Source of the DNA: Lobosporangium transversale
Lineage: Eukaryota; Mortierellomycota; Mortierellomycetes; Mortierellales; Mortierellaceae
Direction: 5' to 3'
Length of the DNA: 64,000 nucleotides
Assembly: GCF_002105155.1 (NCBI RefSeq)
Contig: NW_019029060.1
Location: 32,538 to 96,537 of the forward strand
Below the pieces are notes generated by a model. That model ran no database searches. It was not told the origin of the DNA and was given only the letters and a program-made list of their open reading frames with translations. This document shows, piece by piece, positions 19,531 through 29,591 of this stretch. Each line of letters begins with the position of its first letter. The stretch's first letter is position 1. The position numbers and the translations under genes were made by a program.

Positions 19531-20187
19531 TAGTGCGTGCCAGAACTGATGCAATAAATTACATTTTTTAATACTCATTCCTCATTCTCCTTTCCCTCTC
19601 TAATTTTCTTCCCTACCACCACCGTCTCTCATTCTCATTTGTCTCACCTCCATAAGCTCTCATCGCCATCGTCATCAGTGGCCTAGTTAGAATTTAATTG
19701 TAATTTGCTTTCAGCATCTCATTGCATCTATTACGGCAATTTATAAATTCTTCTCCTTCCCCCTAATAATGTTCCCTCCTTTAGCCTTATATATCGCCCT
19801 CATCCTCTTCGGCATACCATAATATAGCTTATGTAAGGATTCAGGAGTGATATATGTCCATACAACTTGAACTCTATCCCAAAGGTTCTCCATTTTCTTT
19901 GGCTTGTCTGGATATTGATCCATCTGCACCTTCATGTATGCCGTATGTTTCTATTGGGTTGATGTCATGAGCGTTTGTTGGCCATTTCATGAAAAGTATC
20001 CTAGACTTTTGGATATAGTTCATTGTAACTTTTCCACTATGAATGCTAGCATTGTCCTGCAGAAATATGAATTCGCCCTTATGCATCAAGTAGTAATCTC
20101 TGGATCTAAATATATAGTCCTTAGGGCATCGACGTAGGTTATCGAATCAACCTTAACTTGGAGCCAACAATCATCACCTGGTCCGTA
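19531..20187 (-). mobile_element. Degenerate Tc1-like element (same family as 1603-bp copies)
   Basis: Starts at 19531 with TAGTGCGTGCCAGAACTGATG after TA and follows the intact element through its 3' arm and the C-terminal third of the transposase. Several substitutions and frame changes are present (for example the YMPYVSIGLMS region), so the coding part is broken. Homology stops after GGTCCGTA at 20187. Confidence 0.85.
19741..20187 (-). pseudogene. Tc1-like transposase C-terminal fragment
   Basis: Encodes, in two frames, the part from around the second catalytic Asp (FLQDNASIHSGKV, aligned with FQQDNARIHTGRI of the intact copy) through PTNAHDINPIE to the C-terminus ending NIIRGKEKNL. A frame change near 19950 separates the two. 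About 80% of residues match the intact transposase by eye. Confidence 0.8.
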
Positions 20188-20225
20188 CAGTGACCCGCAT
20201 CTAGTCACGATTTTTTTTTTCATTA
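20188..20225. mobile_element. Possible terminus of another Tc1-like insertion
   Basis: The 19531 element breaks off at TA (20186-20187), directly followed by CAGTGACCCGCATCTAGTCA. That is the CAGTG start expected of a Tc1 terminal repeat at its TA target. No matching inverted end is visible further right, so the insertion would be truncated or rearranged. Confidence 0.35.
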
Positions 20226-20912
20226 TCCTTCTTATGCTAGCAACCTCTCATGTGTAATCAATCTTTTATTAAAGCTTGAGATTCCAGGACTAAATTAAAT
20301 AAATAAATAATGAGAGCGCCCTAGGCTAGTCCTCATCTTTCTTTTCGATGTGGTAGGAGAAGAGGGCGGGTGTGGCGGGATAGCAGAGGGTTGCTAGCTC
20401 GGATAATGAACGTAAAGACGTCCTTTGTCGTCTTAGTATTCCTCTGCAAGGAACAATCTAGAAATTGGGCATAGTATTGCCTGTGTAACAGTCGAATGCT
20501 TAACTTTATTTTTGTTGTTGCATTAGGAGTTGTCAATTTATTTCTGGTGAAGGGGTAACATTTTTTTTATCTTTTATTTTTGACCTTATTATCTAAATTA
20601 GTTAAAGATCCCTACATCTACATTGCAATACAATGGACCCATGGCTGTAGTCTGGGTAGCAGCGACATACATAACAGGAGACTATGCCCTCAGAATACAA
20701 GGCATGTGGTAGGGCTTTTTCAGTTTCTTATTTTTTGGATTATATAAATTTTATTGATATTTTCTCATCTGATAAAGACTAAACAAGTTTCCCAAATTGC
20801 ACCGTTCCTTCTTCCATTTCACTTCTGTATGTAGTTGCAGCCGTCCACACCATGCGCGCAGCTCACGCCCAAATAATGAAGAGTAAGTAATTTCGGTGTT
20901 TAATATTCGTAG

Positions 20913-20944
<32 letters not shown>

Positions 20945-21470
20945 GACACTTTAGCGATTGACGTATGCTGAGCCTAAGCTTATAGGCCTTCTATGGCTTT
21001 AGTAGCGCTATCAGGAACCATAAGCAGAATGTTGGGTTAATTCGAAAGCAAAGCCACCCTATTTTTTATTCAAGTAATGTTCATTAGTTTATGATATTCT
21101 TTTTTTAACCTTCCATGATTATTACTTACCCGCAGGGCAAGTACCGTCAACCAGCCTTCTACAGTATATAATGCAGTCTTTGCAGTTGCCTAGGGGGAGA
21201 GTCGAAGACCATGTCCAAGCAATAAAGGGTGAATTTTATTTTCAACGGTTCGATTTCGCCGCTCTCTCATCAATAGGCCTTTAAACCTTATTTTCTGCTT
21301 TTATAGCATTGTTGGTGATTCAGCGCAAAATGGTACTAGACTAATGTGCACATGAAGTATTGCTTTTGAAGGTGGTGGAGATGAAAATGAAAGACCCATG
21401 CAAGGACAAAGGTGTACTGCTTTTTGTTCGGATTTTTATTAGCTTATTATATTATACATTATGTGTTCTC
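20226..21470 (+). other. Unassigned region with exon-like islands
   Basis: No long ORF. Three short open blocks bordered by plausible splice sites appear on the plus strand: 20642-20710 (MAVVWVAATYITGDYALRIQ) before GTAGGG; 20836-20881 between TATGTAG and GTAAGTAA; and 21136-21229 between CCCGCAG and GTGAAT (QYIMQSLQLPRGRVEDHVQA). The phases do not all join, so if this is a gene it is broken. A T-run of about 27 lies at 20919-20944. Confidence 0.2.
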
Positions 21471-21930
21471 AATATTAGGCACTAGAGGCACCGCTCGGAG
21501 CCGATGCCCAGTTGCTTTTATTGCGGCCCCTTCATGTTTAGTGAAGTACGTGTGTGAAACGCAGTAGCAAAAGCCGACCAGAATTTCCGTATCGCTGGAG
21601 AGTTGCCCATCTGATTGGTCCTATGACGCTGGCCGAAGGCGCTCTCCCTCAGTTTCTGTAGGCTCACTCCCACATTCATGGCCCTGTTCAGCAAGCAAGA
21701 ATCCGCAATAATCATTTCAGGGATTCCATTGATGAAGACCTATAACTGGAGCTACAGCAACTCCTTGAATTACACCACCAGATGGTCCGTACTCTCAAGA
21801 GCTTCAGAGGACGTGTGCACGGGATATCATGCAGCTGATGTACTGAGCCTCAGTATGAGAGAAGAGGGCAAAGGAGAATGCAGTACACGCTCCTCCCATC
21901 AACTGAAATGGCGGTTTTGATGCCTGGCAA
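21471..21930 (+). pseudogene. Possible decayed Helitron-like fragment
   Basis: This stretch has higher GC than its surroundings and reads like damaged coding sequence. One frame gives a C-x2-C block near 21508 (SCFYCGPFMFSE). Another, around 21700-21830, gives RIRNNHFRDSIDEDL, a stop, then LELQQLLELHHQMVRTLKSF. Both resemble the zinc motif and the following helical segment upstream of the Rep domain in Helitron helicases. Frames are interrupted by several stops. The family call is tentative. Confidence 0.25.
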
Positions 21931-24500
21931 CAGTAATAAGGTTTCTCAGTGAGACACCATAATAGAAAGTAAAGCTGATAGTTTGAAAAAAACCAGTGAG
22001 GCCCATTCAGCTTACGATAGCCTCCATTATGTCCTCTTGCGCCCAAGAGGCGAAGAGAGCTGAACATATAAAGACTATAAAAAACAGCTTAAGCCGGACC
22101 AAACCTTTACAAAGCCTCATGATGCCAGCGATGACGAAGGTAGTGACGGCGGCCAACTGGAGGCGGATGTGGGTGAGGGCAATGGTCAAGCTAGGAAAAG
22201 TCGAGAATACGTCAGCGTGAGAGGGTTTTACACGTACAGGTTGCAGGTTCATCCTATGAACTCAACAGACCCACGATCTTTCATCTAGATGAATACGCGC
22301 CTGACTCACTAATACATCGTCAATCAATATGCCAAGTTGGAGGCGGATCGGCTTCGGTTCATCAGCAGGAACCAATCTAAGCTGAAGGCGGATGCATATA
22401 TAGGCGCAATAGGTGCAATGGAGCTTAACCTTAGACCGGAAAACATTGGAAAGTAAATTACCTTGCCAGGATCTTAAGGTGTTGATTGGGAATGGCAAGA
22501 CAGGAGGCAGGCCTGGACTATACACGCGAAACATTGTCTAAAAGGATGCTTTGTAGACAGGCATCTCTCGCATTCACTGCCATACCTTCCAGATATCCTC
22601 CCTTATTTTATGCTGTATTTTTATTTTGTATTTTATTTTTGTGCACTCTACTGCCGTATATTATTTTACCTGATTTTACTTTATTGTATTTTTATATAGT
22701 GTCGATTTTGTTTGTAGTTTTTGAAATGGCAAAAAAGACCCCAGTCAATGAAAAAGCTATGCGAAGATACTATTCGTTGTATATATGGTAACGCTTTCGT
22801 TATCAAAATCAATCAGTCGTTGCACTACGCTTTATCTTGTTTTCATGAGGCAAAGCACTAAATTTTCTAACGAGGCAAGAGCCGGCCGTGGCTCTGCCAC
22901 GGTCTCCGGCTCGCTGATAAATAAAGGAATGCACTAGTGAGATCACTGTGATTGTGAGGATATATGTGTGTATGAGAGGGGAAGAGGAAAGGAAAAGAGA
23001 GAAGGGTTTTATTGCTTTTTGGCATCTCAACATACCACATTCCCATTGGAAGGTTTATGAATTATTATGATAGGCATGTAATCATTCCAGATGTAGTCAG
23101 GATACCTCTAATTCGACTGCGCTTAAGCAAAGAGGCGATTAGAAATATATCGTTTGCTTTGCCAAAAAGCATCGGAACCACGGCTTCCAGTCATGCATAC
23201 GACTAAGGAACAATCCAACATGCTCTGCACTTTTTGCGTATCTCCGCTATGGAGGAACTTCAGTCGTTTTAGATTTGAAGAGAAGGTTGCGCATCAGTGG
23301 TTTCTATGGAGCTATTCTGGCCGCATAATTTTTTGCTAAAATCAAATGAAACCTATCGGTTCCTGATCAAAAAATAAAAAGTGTGTAAAGATATAAGATT
23401 TTCAAAAATAATAAAGCGGACAGGAGTAAATAAAATCCAGTACGCAATATCAAAGTGCTGACTGGGCAATGGGTATATCAAGTTGAATCGTTCTTTGTAC
23501 CGCCATCCTATAAATAGCGGAAACATGCTTCCATACTCATATTTGCAAGCTTCGATGCCTTGCCAAATGCACAAAAAAAAAAAGAAAAAAGTGGCAAATA
23601 ACAGTAGAGCGGACTATCTGTTAGTGCTTCCATCCATGTTCGACAAGGAAAAAGGAGAGGCCTCACAGGTAGAGGCGAGAAAGCTATTACATCTCTAAGG
23701 CTACGTTCCACTGCGCGGTAAGGCAGTTTGACAAGATAGAGAGGATAAATTCAGATGGATAAAAAAGAATGAGAACTATAGCTCAAATGTAATCATACTC
23801 AACGACTGTTGCTTCCGTTGCCATTAATTCCGACTAACTTGTAATCCTTAGTTGGGAAGTTTATCAGACATTGCCTACCAAAAGTGCTTCTTTGCTCTCG
23901 CCATCTCTTCGATGGGCTAGACTGTGACACCGTACATTCATGTCACCAGCCTTTTTCCATGTTTTATCACTTCCACGCTTCAAATCCCTTTGCACTGTAT
24001 CCTGAAGGCTTGGTAGCCTTATCATTTGCAATCAACAAGCTCCAGTTGGTCGTGTTATGAACCAATGCTATTAACCATAGTGCTTCGCAGGAGATAAGCT
24101 TTATTTTCCTTTCTTCTTTTTTTATTGTGAGAATTCCACATTATTGAACTTTGCTTAACCGGGTATTTTATTAAAAATAAAGCTTGCTTGGCGGTGCCCG
24201 TTATATTAAACAAGAAGAATATTATTGTTAAATATCTCTGTAGATTCTATAACGCATCCTTCGTGCCCAAGTTAAGGATAAAAAAAAAAAAAAAAAAAAC
24301 TCAATACATATATACACATATCCTTCATACGTTTGCGCGCCGTATCTCTCTCTATTGGCAAACTTTGACTTAGTAAAGCCGCCTGGAATACGTCCTGACT
24401 TTGTCGACTGAAGATCATATTAAATACAACGATATAACTGAAATAAAGTTTTCAAAGGGAAGTCTCAAGATCCGAAACGTCCCTGCTCAGAACACGTCAG
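21931..24500. other. Non-coding, no recognised feature
   Basis: Only short ORFs that do not resemble proteins. Contains A-runs (24281-24299) and AT-rich DNA. No tRNA-like fold or repeat with other parts of the window was found by eye. Confidence 0.35.
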
Positions 24501-24503
24501 ATT

Positions 24504-24960
24504 ACCAGGTGCAATCGACACGCGTACTTCACAAAACTTCTGGCATTAACGAAGAGTTTGTAAAGTGGTGGAATCCATAGGAGTGAGACACCTAACATAA
24601 GTGTACGTCTCACACCGCTGCAGATTGAAAGAAGCACTTTGACTCAAGATATCCAAATCATGCTCAGGAGCGTAGACAGGGTGACTTATACATGACCCAG
24701 TCAATGTTGCTCACACCCATTGGCATGCCAGGCATAATCAATACATATGTTGTATAGAAACCTCTGGCAAATAACGAGGAATCTATACAGTGTTGGAATC
24801 CATAGGAGAGAAGTTCCTACGAAAGGTGTATGTCTCATTCACAAGAAATGCACTTCCAACGCTGCATGCCAAAAGAAGAACTTCATTCTTGAGTCAATGC
24901 ATCCAAGATGATGGTCAGAAATGCAGACATTGGTGATCGGTCCCAAGCTCCTGCGACATG
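24504..24960. repeat. Imperfect direct duplication of about 230 bp
   Basis: Two successive units starting near 24504 and 24729 share ordered landmarks: CCAGG(C/T), TCTGGCA, TGGAATCCATAGGAG, GTGTAYGTCTCA, CGCTGCA, a GACTCAA/GAGTCAA block and a GTAGACAGGGTGA/GCAGACATTGGTGA block. Divergence is substantial, so the duplication is old. No coding content is seen. Confidence 0.55.
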
Positions 24961-26047
24961 CTCAACGCGTAAATTATAGAAATAAGGAAATGAGAGAATG
25001 AGAGAACGATGAGAGCAAGTGTTGTTTCAGGCATGAAATTTTTTATAGCCCAAAGCTTTAGGTTTGTCAACCCTGGCCTGGCTCCACTGCATCTGTCCAG
25101 CTTTGGTTATGTGCTGCTGCTACTGCTGCCAACTGTACATCATGGCCGTTACTTTAGGGATTGATGGTGTTGTAAGCTGTGCTCCCAGTAGTCAGGATCC
25201 GATTTATTAAAAAATCTCACATACCATGCCATCTAATGATCTATTGAAAACTGATACTCTGTTCTTAATGATAGCAAAATTGTGTCCCATCAACGGGTTC
25301 GGATTTCAAGGAGGGGCGTGGGAATGAACGATTTAGATATCATCCCTCATGTCAATGACAATGAAAGATGAAAATGTGTCTACCATCTCTCCAGCGTTCT
25401 ATACAAGCGTAAAGATAGATCGTCTGAAGATGCCGGTGCCAAAACTAGAGGAAAATAGCCTTCAATGAAAAATGACTGAAAACTGTGTCCTTGGTTGGCC
25501 TAAACAGAGAATGGGTGTAGAGTACAATCTTTTTTTTTCGGGTAAATACTTTCGTGTATTAGTTAGTTCTGACAATGTATTCTAAAAAGCTCAAATACGG
25601 ATATCCTTACTCCCTAAGAACAAAATGGTTTGATCGCTTTATCACGACTTATAGATCGGGTCGTAAGCCCTTCATCTTCCTTGCAGTGTTCTACAGACAA
25701 TGTAGTAGCGGTCTCGACTTTTATTGTAGCTTCAAAACTTGAGCCGTTTATGGATAACGAGTGTCATGACCACGAAATCAACACACCGGAAATAGCACTC
25801 TTAATCTTTAAATCTAATGATCCAAAGTTTTTTCAAGCGATAGCTCCCCTTCACAACAAACACTATATCTATTCGGAGGGAGCCTTTTCTTTTCTTTTTT
25901 CTCTTTTCTTTTTTTTTTTTTTTTTTTTTTTTATTATTCGATGCTTTAGTCAATGCTGATGATAGTTCGTTGTCGAAGTCCATGTTCCTTTTTTTTGTCA
26001 TTAATATATATGCATATGGATATATGCATTACTTTTTGTATTCTAGT
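24961..26047. other. Intergenic
   Basis: No gene recognised. Contains a long T-run at 25908-25932 and pyrimidine-rich sequence, probably downstream of the bL31m gene. Confidence 0.4.
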
Positions 26048-26494
26048 TTACTTCTTCTTCTTTCCCTTTCCTGATGTTGTTGTAGCTTGTGCAATTTGTT
26101 TGGCAGTCAGCGTCTTACGATCCACATCTCCACCGTCTGCAAAATCCAAATCGTCAAAACCATCCATATCTCCGAATTTTTTAGCGAAACGAGAAAGCTG
26201 GCCCGAGTCGTCACCAGTGGCATTACCACGCATCTCTGGGTTCCAAAGTGGATGATTTCTTGTATCACGAGTCAAACGGATCTGAGCACGAGGGGAAGGA
26301 GTCCGCAGTGTAAACGTGGCGCCATTAGAGAGAACAATTGTCTGGTCAAAAAGTTCGGGAAATCGAGGACGAGAATGATCTGTTGAGGTTGTTGATGCTG
26401 CGGTTGATGAGGACTTTTGACGGATGGCCATTGCCACTCTGAGATGAGAAGTCGATCTGGTGCATAGAGCAAGCGGTCGTGTGAAAGAGCTCAT
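26048..26494 (-). CDS. MRPL36: Mitochondrial ribosomal protein bL31m (148 aa)
   Basis: Single-exon gene for the mitochondrial large-subunit protein bL31. The first 40 or so residues are Ser/Thr/Arg-rich with few acids, as expected of a mitochondrial targeting peptide. The conserved core follows (TIVLSNGATFTLRTPSP, then RLTRDTRNHPLWNPE, about residues 52-85). The tail is Lys-rich, ending GKGKKKK. Start chosen at M-S-S-F-T-R-P, the first Met. It lies 196 bp downstream of the TRM6 stop on the same strand. Length and core fit the fungal family. Confidence 0.88.
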   Translation of the reverse strand: MSSFTRPLALCTRSTSHLRVAMAIRQKSSSTAASTTSTDHSRPRFPELFDQTIVLSNGATFTLRTPSPRAQIRLTRDTRNHPLWNPEMRGNATGDDSGQLSRFAKKFGDMDGFDDLDFADGGDVDRKTLTAKQIAQATTTSGKGKKKK

Positions 26495-26689
26495 TATTAT
26501 TTTATATTACAGATGTTAAATGAGGTGATGATGGAAAGAGAAAGGAGCACATGAATCTCTTTATTACCCTATAGTCTTGGTGGCACATCAATTGGGCGTT
26601 TGTTTGTTCATTGTGGCTTGCGCTGATTCAAGTGATTTGTTGATATTTCACATTGGAAAAAAAGTGCACATTTTTTTAATATATTTATT

Positions 26690-28556
26690 TTATTCTTGCT
26701 TGACACGCTTTACCAATCGCTCATCTTCCGTTTCTTTATCCCCTTCCAACACTACTGGTACTGCTGATGGTGGTCCAACAGAATCTTGTGTAGAAACTGT
26801 GGTGGTAGTTGTTGTGGTCGTGGTGATTAATTCTGTAATAACAACTGTTTCCGCCTTTTCAGTCTCCCCATGTGTCCTTTTAAGTTTCTTTGCTTCTGCG
26901 TTCCTCTTTTCCTGAGCTAGTCGCTCGCGCTTTGTCAACGCTGCCTGGACGGGCTTATTAATAATCTTCGTTGCTGATAGCAAACTGCCTCCAGAGCCCC
27001 ACGTTGACATCTCAGGATGTGTCCGTCCAGGAAGAACTTGTGATTTCCTAAGCCAACTCTCTGTCAGTTGGGGAGCTAAAAGATCAGGGCACCTGCGCAT
27101 CCAAGTGCTAGTCTCCAATAGAGCCTCCTTGTGTGGATGGTAAACGATAACGGGTCTAGATCCTCGTACATATTGCAATAGCTTCTCAAGAATTGACTCT
27201 GGCTTGTATTGGGAAGCAACAATCAGAGCATCAAAATTACTTTCAAACAAAATTTGGCGCGATTCCTCAACAATCTTGTAAGCTTTAACACGACGGTGAT
27301 AGCCCTCCAAATCCTTTCCAGACAACTGCGTTACATCTTGGAGCTCATCCGGAGTCTCTGCAATGCGGAAACAAAGAAGTGTAAGCGAGAGAAACAATAC
27401 TAAGAAACTTAAACCCAAATATATAAAATAAATGATGCTCACTTTCGTCTGCTGGGCGGTGGATACGGAGCCAAGACAACACCTTGATTGAATCTAGAAT
27501 CTCCTGATTGAAATTCATGTACTTGACTACATCATAGTGTGGATTATCGCCATCATACAGTCCAAGGATTGTGCCTTGGCCTGATATCCAGAGAGATAAA
27601 CCCCTTTGATAAGCATGAGTAGTTGAGATAACTATCATTGATAACTACACCAAAGGAAATAAATAATGCAACCAACCTCCCATGCGTTCTGCAAGAGCCG
27701 AAACGATCATTCCCTGGGTATCATCGACAACCAAGATTTTGCATCCAGAATGCACGTTAGAGTATGAAAGTAGCTGCGAGAGTGTGTCCATACGGATATC
27801 CCTGATTTTGACTGGATTTTTGGTATAGAAATACTCGTTGACAAAATAAGTAGTGGGTTTGATTGGAGTGAATATTTTGTGAAACTTTTTGCCTTTCTTC
27901 TGGAGGTATTTTGCCTGAGAATATGCTGTTTTCTTGTCAAACGCACTATGACTCTCTTTCAACTTATTAACGATTTCCTACAGATTTTTTTGTTGGAATT
28001 AAGGGTCTATGTTAAAATCATTCTAGCAATAGTAAAAGATCCTTATTTCCCTGTCCTCAGAAAAAAAAAAAGATACCTCTCCTGTGAGCTCTCCTTTAAG
28101 TCCTTCATTCTTGAGTGCTCTAATGTCTTCCAGCGTCAGCTTTTGTGCAGAACTGTCATCGATGATTTCACGATTGTTATTCTTCGTCTCTTCGACTTCG
28201 TTGATCTCATCCAAGTGATAGATGCGAGTCTTGTTGTCCTTGTCATAAATCTCATAAGTATTGCCCCAAGCACGGCCAATAATGTCATTGGCCTTAAATG
28301 TTCCAAACTTCCCAAGCGACACATTGCTATAGCAATTGAAGCTTGGATATTAGATATTTGAATCAAAGGAGAAAAAAAAAAAAAAAAAAAAAAAAAAAAC
28401 TTTCAACGATTAAAATAGGGAATTTCCAGTATACCTATTAGGCTTTAGAACAATGCATTTGACATTGTCACTAGGCATTTTGATGAAGACATGTTCCCCG
28501 GCATTAATTGTGTCGGGATTACCACTGACTGGTTGGTCATGTTGGACAGATTCCAT
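26690..28556 (-). CDS. TRM6: tRNA m1A58 methyltransferase non-catalytic subunit TRM6
   Basis: Non-catalytic, tRNA-binding partner of TRM61 in the nuclear enzyme that makes 1-methyladenosine at position 58 of tRNAs. Five exons joined by phase-consistent GT-AG introns: 28556-28435, 28326-28077, 27977-27677, 27580-27443 and 27357-26690, giving 492 aa. The N-terminal beta domain includes VFIKMPSDNVKCIVLKPN and VSLGKFGTFKANDIIGR. The Rossmann-like half includes LLSYSNVHSGCKILVVDD and GQGTILGLYDGDNPHYD. A C-terminal block has FDALIVASQYKPESIL and PEMSTWGSGG, then a Lys/Glu-rich tail. The expected lack of a catalytic SAM motif is consistent with TRM6 rather than TRM61. An in-frame Met at 28607 would add 17 residues; the downstream Met is preferred because the extra residues are not family-like. 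Confidence 0.92.
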
Positions 28557-28829
28557 GTCGATCCTTGCTTTTGGAAGAGAAACAAACAAGAAGTAAGCTG
28601 GCTGCATTCATGAGGAAAAAAAAAAAATAAAAAAAAAATAATGGCTTAGACACGAATATTTATTTAGGAGGCGAGGGAGCCACAGGCCGATGAAAGAATG
28701 GAATGAAAATGACTCACTTGACTGAATTTCTCCTGCTTCTGTTGGAAATATTTGCTCAGGACAAATGGGGAACATGCCACTTAACAAAGACAAACGACCC
28801 AGGAATATGTCGAGGTCAACATGAAGCAC

Positions 28830-29430
28830 GGTATATTCAGGCTAACCGTTGACTCAATCAAAGAGGCCAATAGCTCTCTCCCTTTCCCCAGCGTCTATCC
28901 CAATCATTCGGCAACGGCTAGGAGAATCTGAATAGGCTGTGCAAAGCTTCCTGCATTTAAGAGCAATGAGTAATATCCAACACGGCCATTCAGCCGTAAA
29001 GGCTACGAGAGCGAATCTCGGCAAAATCCTTGTGGAGTTCAGCCATGCTCTTATCACAAGCCTACGGCAAGGATGAGCATACACTTCTTTTTTTGACCAA
29101 AGTTCTAAAACTGTTCCAAGGACTAATGATATGTCGGATGAGGATCATGGCAGATATGGCTCTTGCATTGACATGTGTTCATAATAATGGGATAGGGAGT
29201 ACAAGAGCACCAAGTCTGCTACCTATTTGTCGAATATTAGTCGAAATGACTAACAAAAAAAAATTAGAATATGTTTGTAATGATACGCATTTGAACGCTC
29301 TACAAAGCAAAAAGATGCCAACGACTGTTAAATCATTAGCTATTGAAATGGTTACTGTGAATATCCCCAATTTTAAATGCCTTGATAAAGCAATGGCAGT
29401 CTTTATTTTAAAATATATAAGTAAATGAGA
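28830..29430 (+). pseudogene. Decayed coding fragment, unknown family
   Basis: Protein-like text in changing frames on the plus strand: FRLTVDSIKEANSSLPFPSV, a frame change, then SFLHLRAMSNIQHGHSAVKA and ILVEFSHALITSLRQG. Next come a stop, FFDQSSKTVPRTNDMSDEDH and several stops. The order and residue composition suggest one ancestral protein degraded by indels. It could be a transposon or multigene-family remnant, and I cannot name it. Confidence 0.35.
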
Positions 29431-29591
29431 ATACAGCTAGGAATGAGACGAATCTCGTCGATGAACTTAATGAAAAAATGAAAATAGTAAAGAACATTTG
29501 GGTATCGATATCTGCAGTATATTAAATCACTTGGGGGGCAAGCTCTCCAAGCTATTGCATATTCTGGTAGATCTATGCTTTAATGCAGCGC

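Noticed and set aside
4305-20187. A host biosynthetic or defence gene cluster
   Set aside because: All recognisable coding sequence here is transposase or integrase. Nothing indicates a host system.
20188-25600. tRNA or rRNA genes in the gene-free interval
   Set aside because: I looked for T-loop and acceptor-stem patterns by eye on both strands and found no convincing cloverleaf. A covariance-model search would be decisive.
26577-26915. 112-codon plus-strand ORF overlapping the TRM6 3' end
   Set aside because: Antisense shadow of the Val/Thr-rich TRM6 C-terminus.
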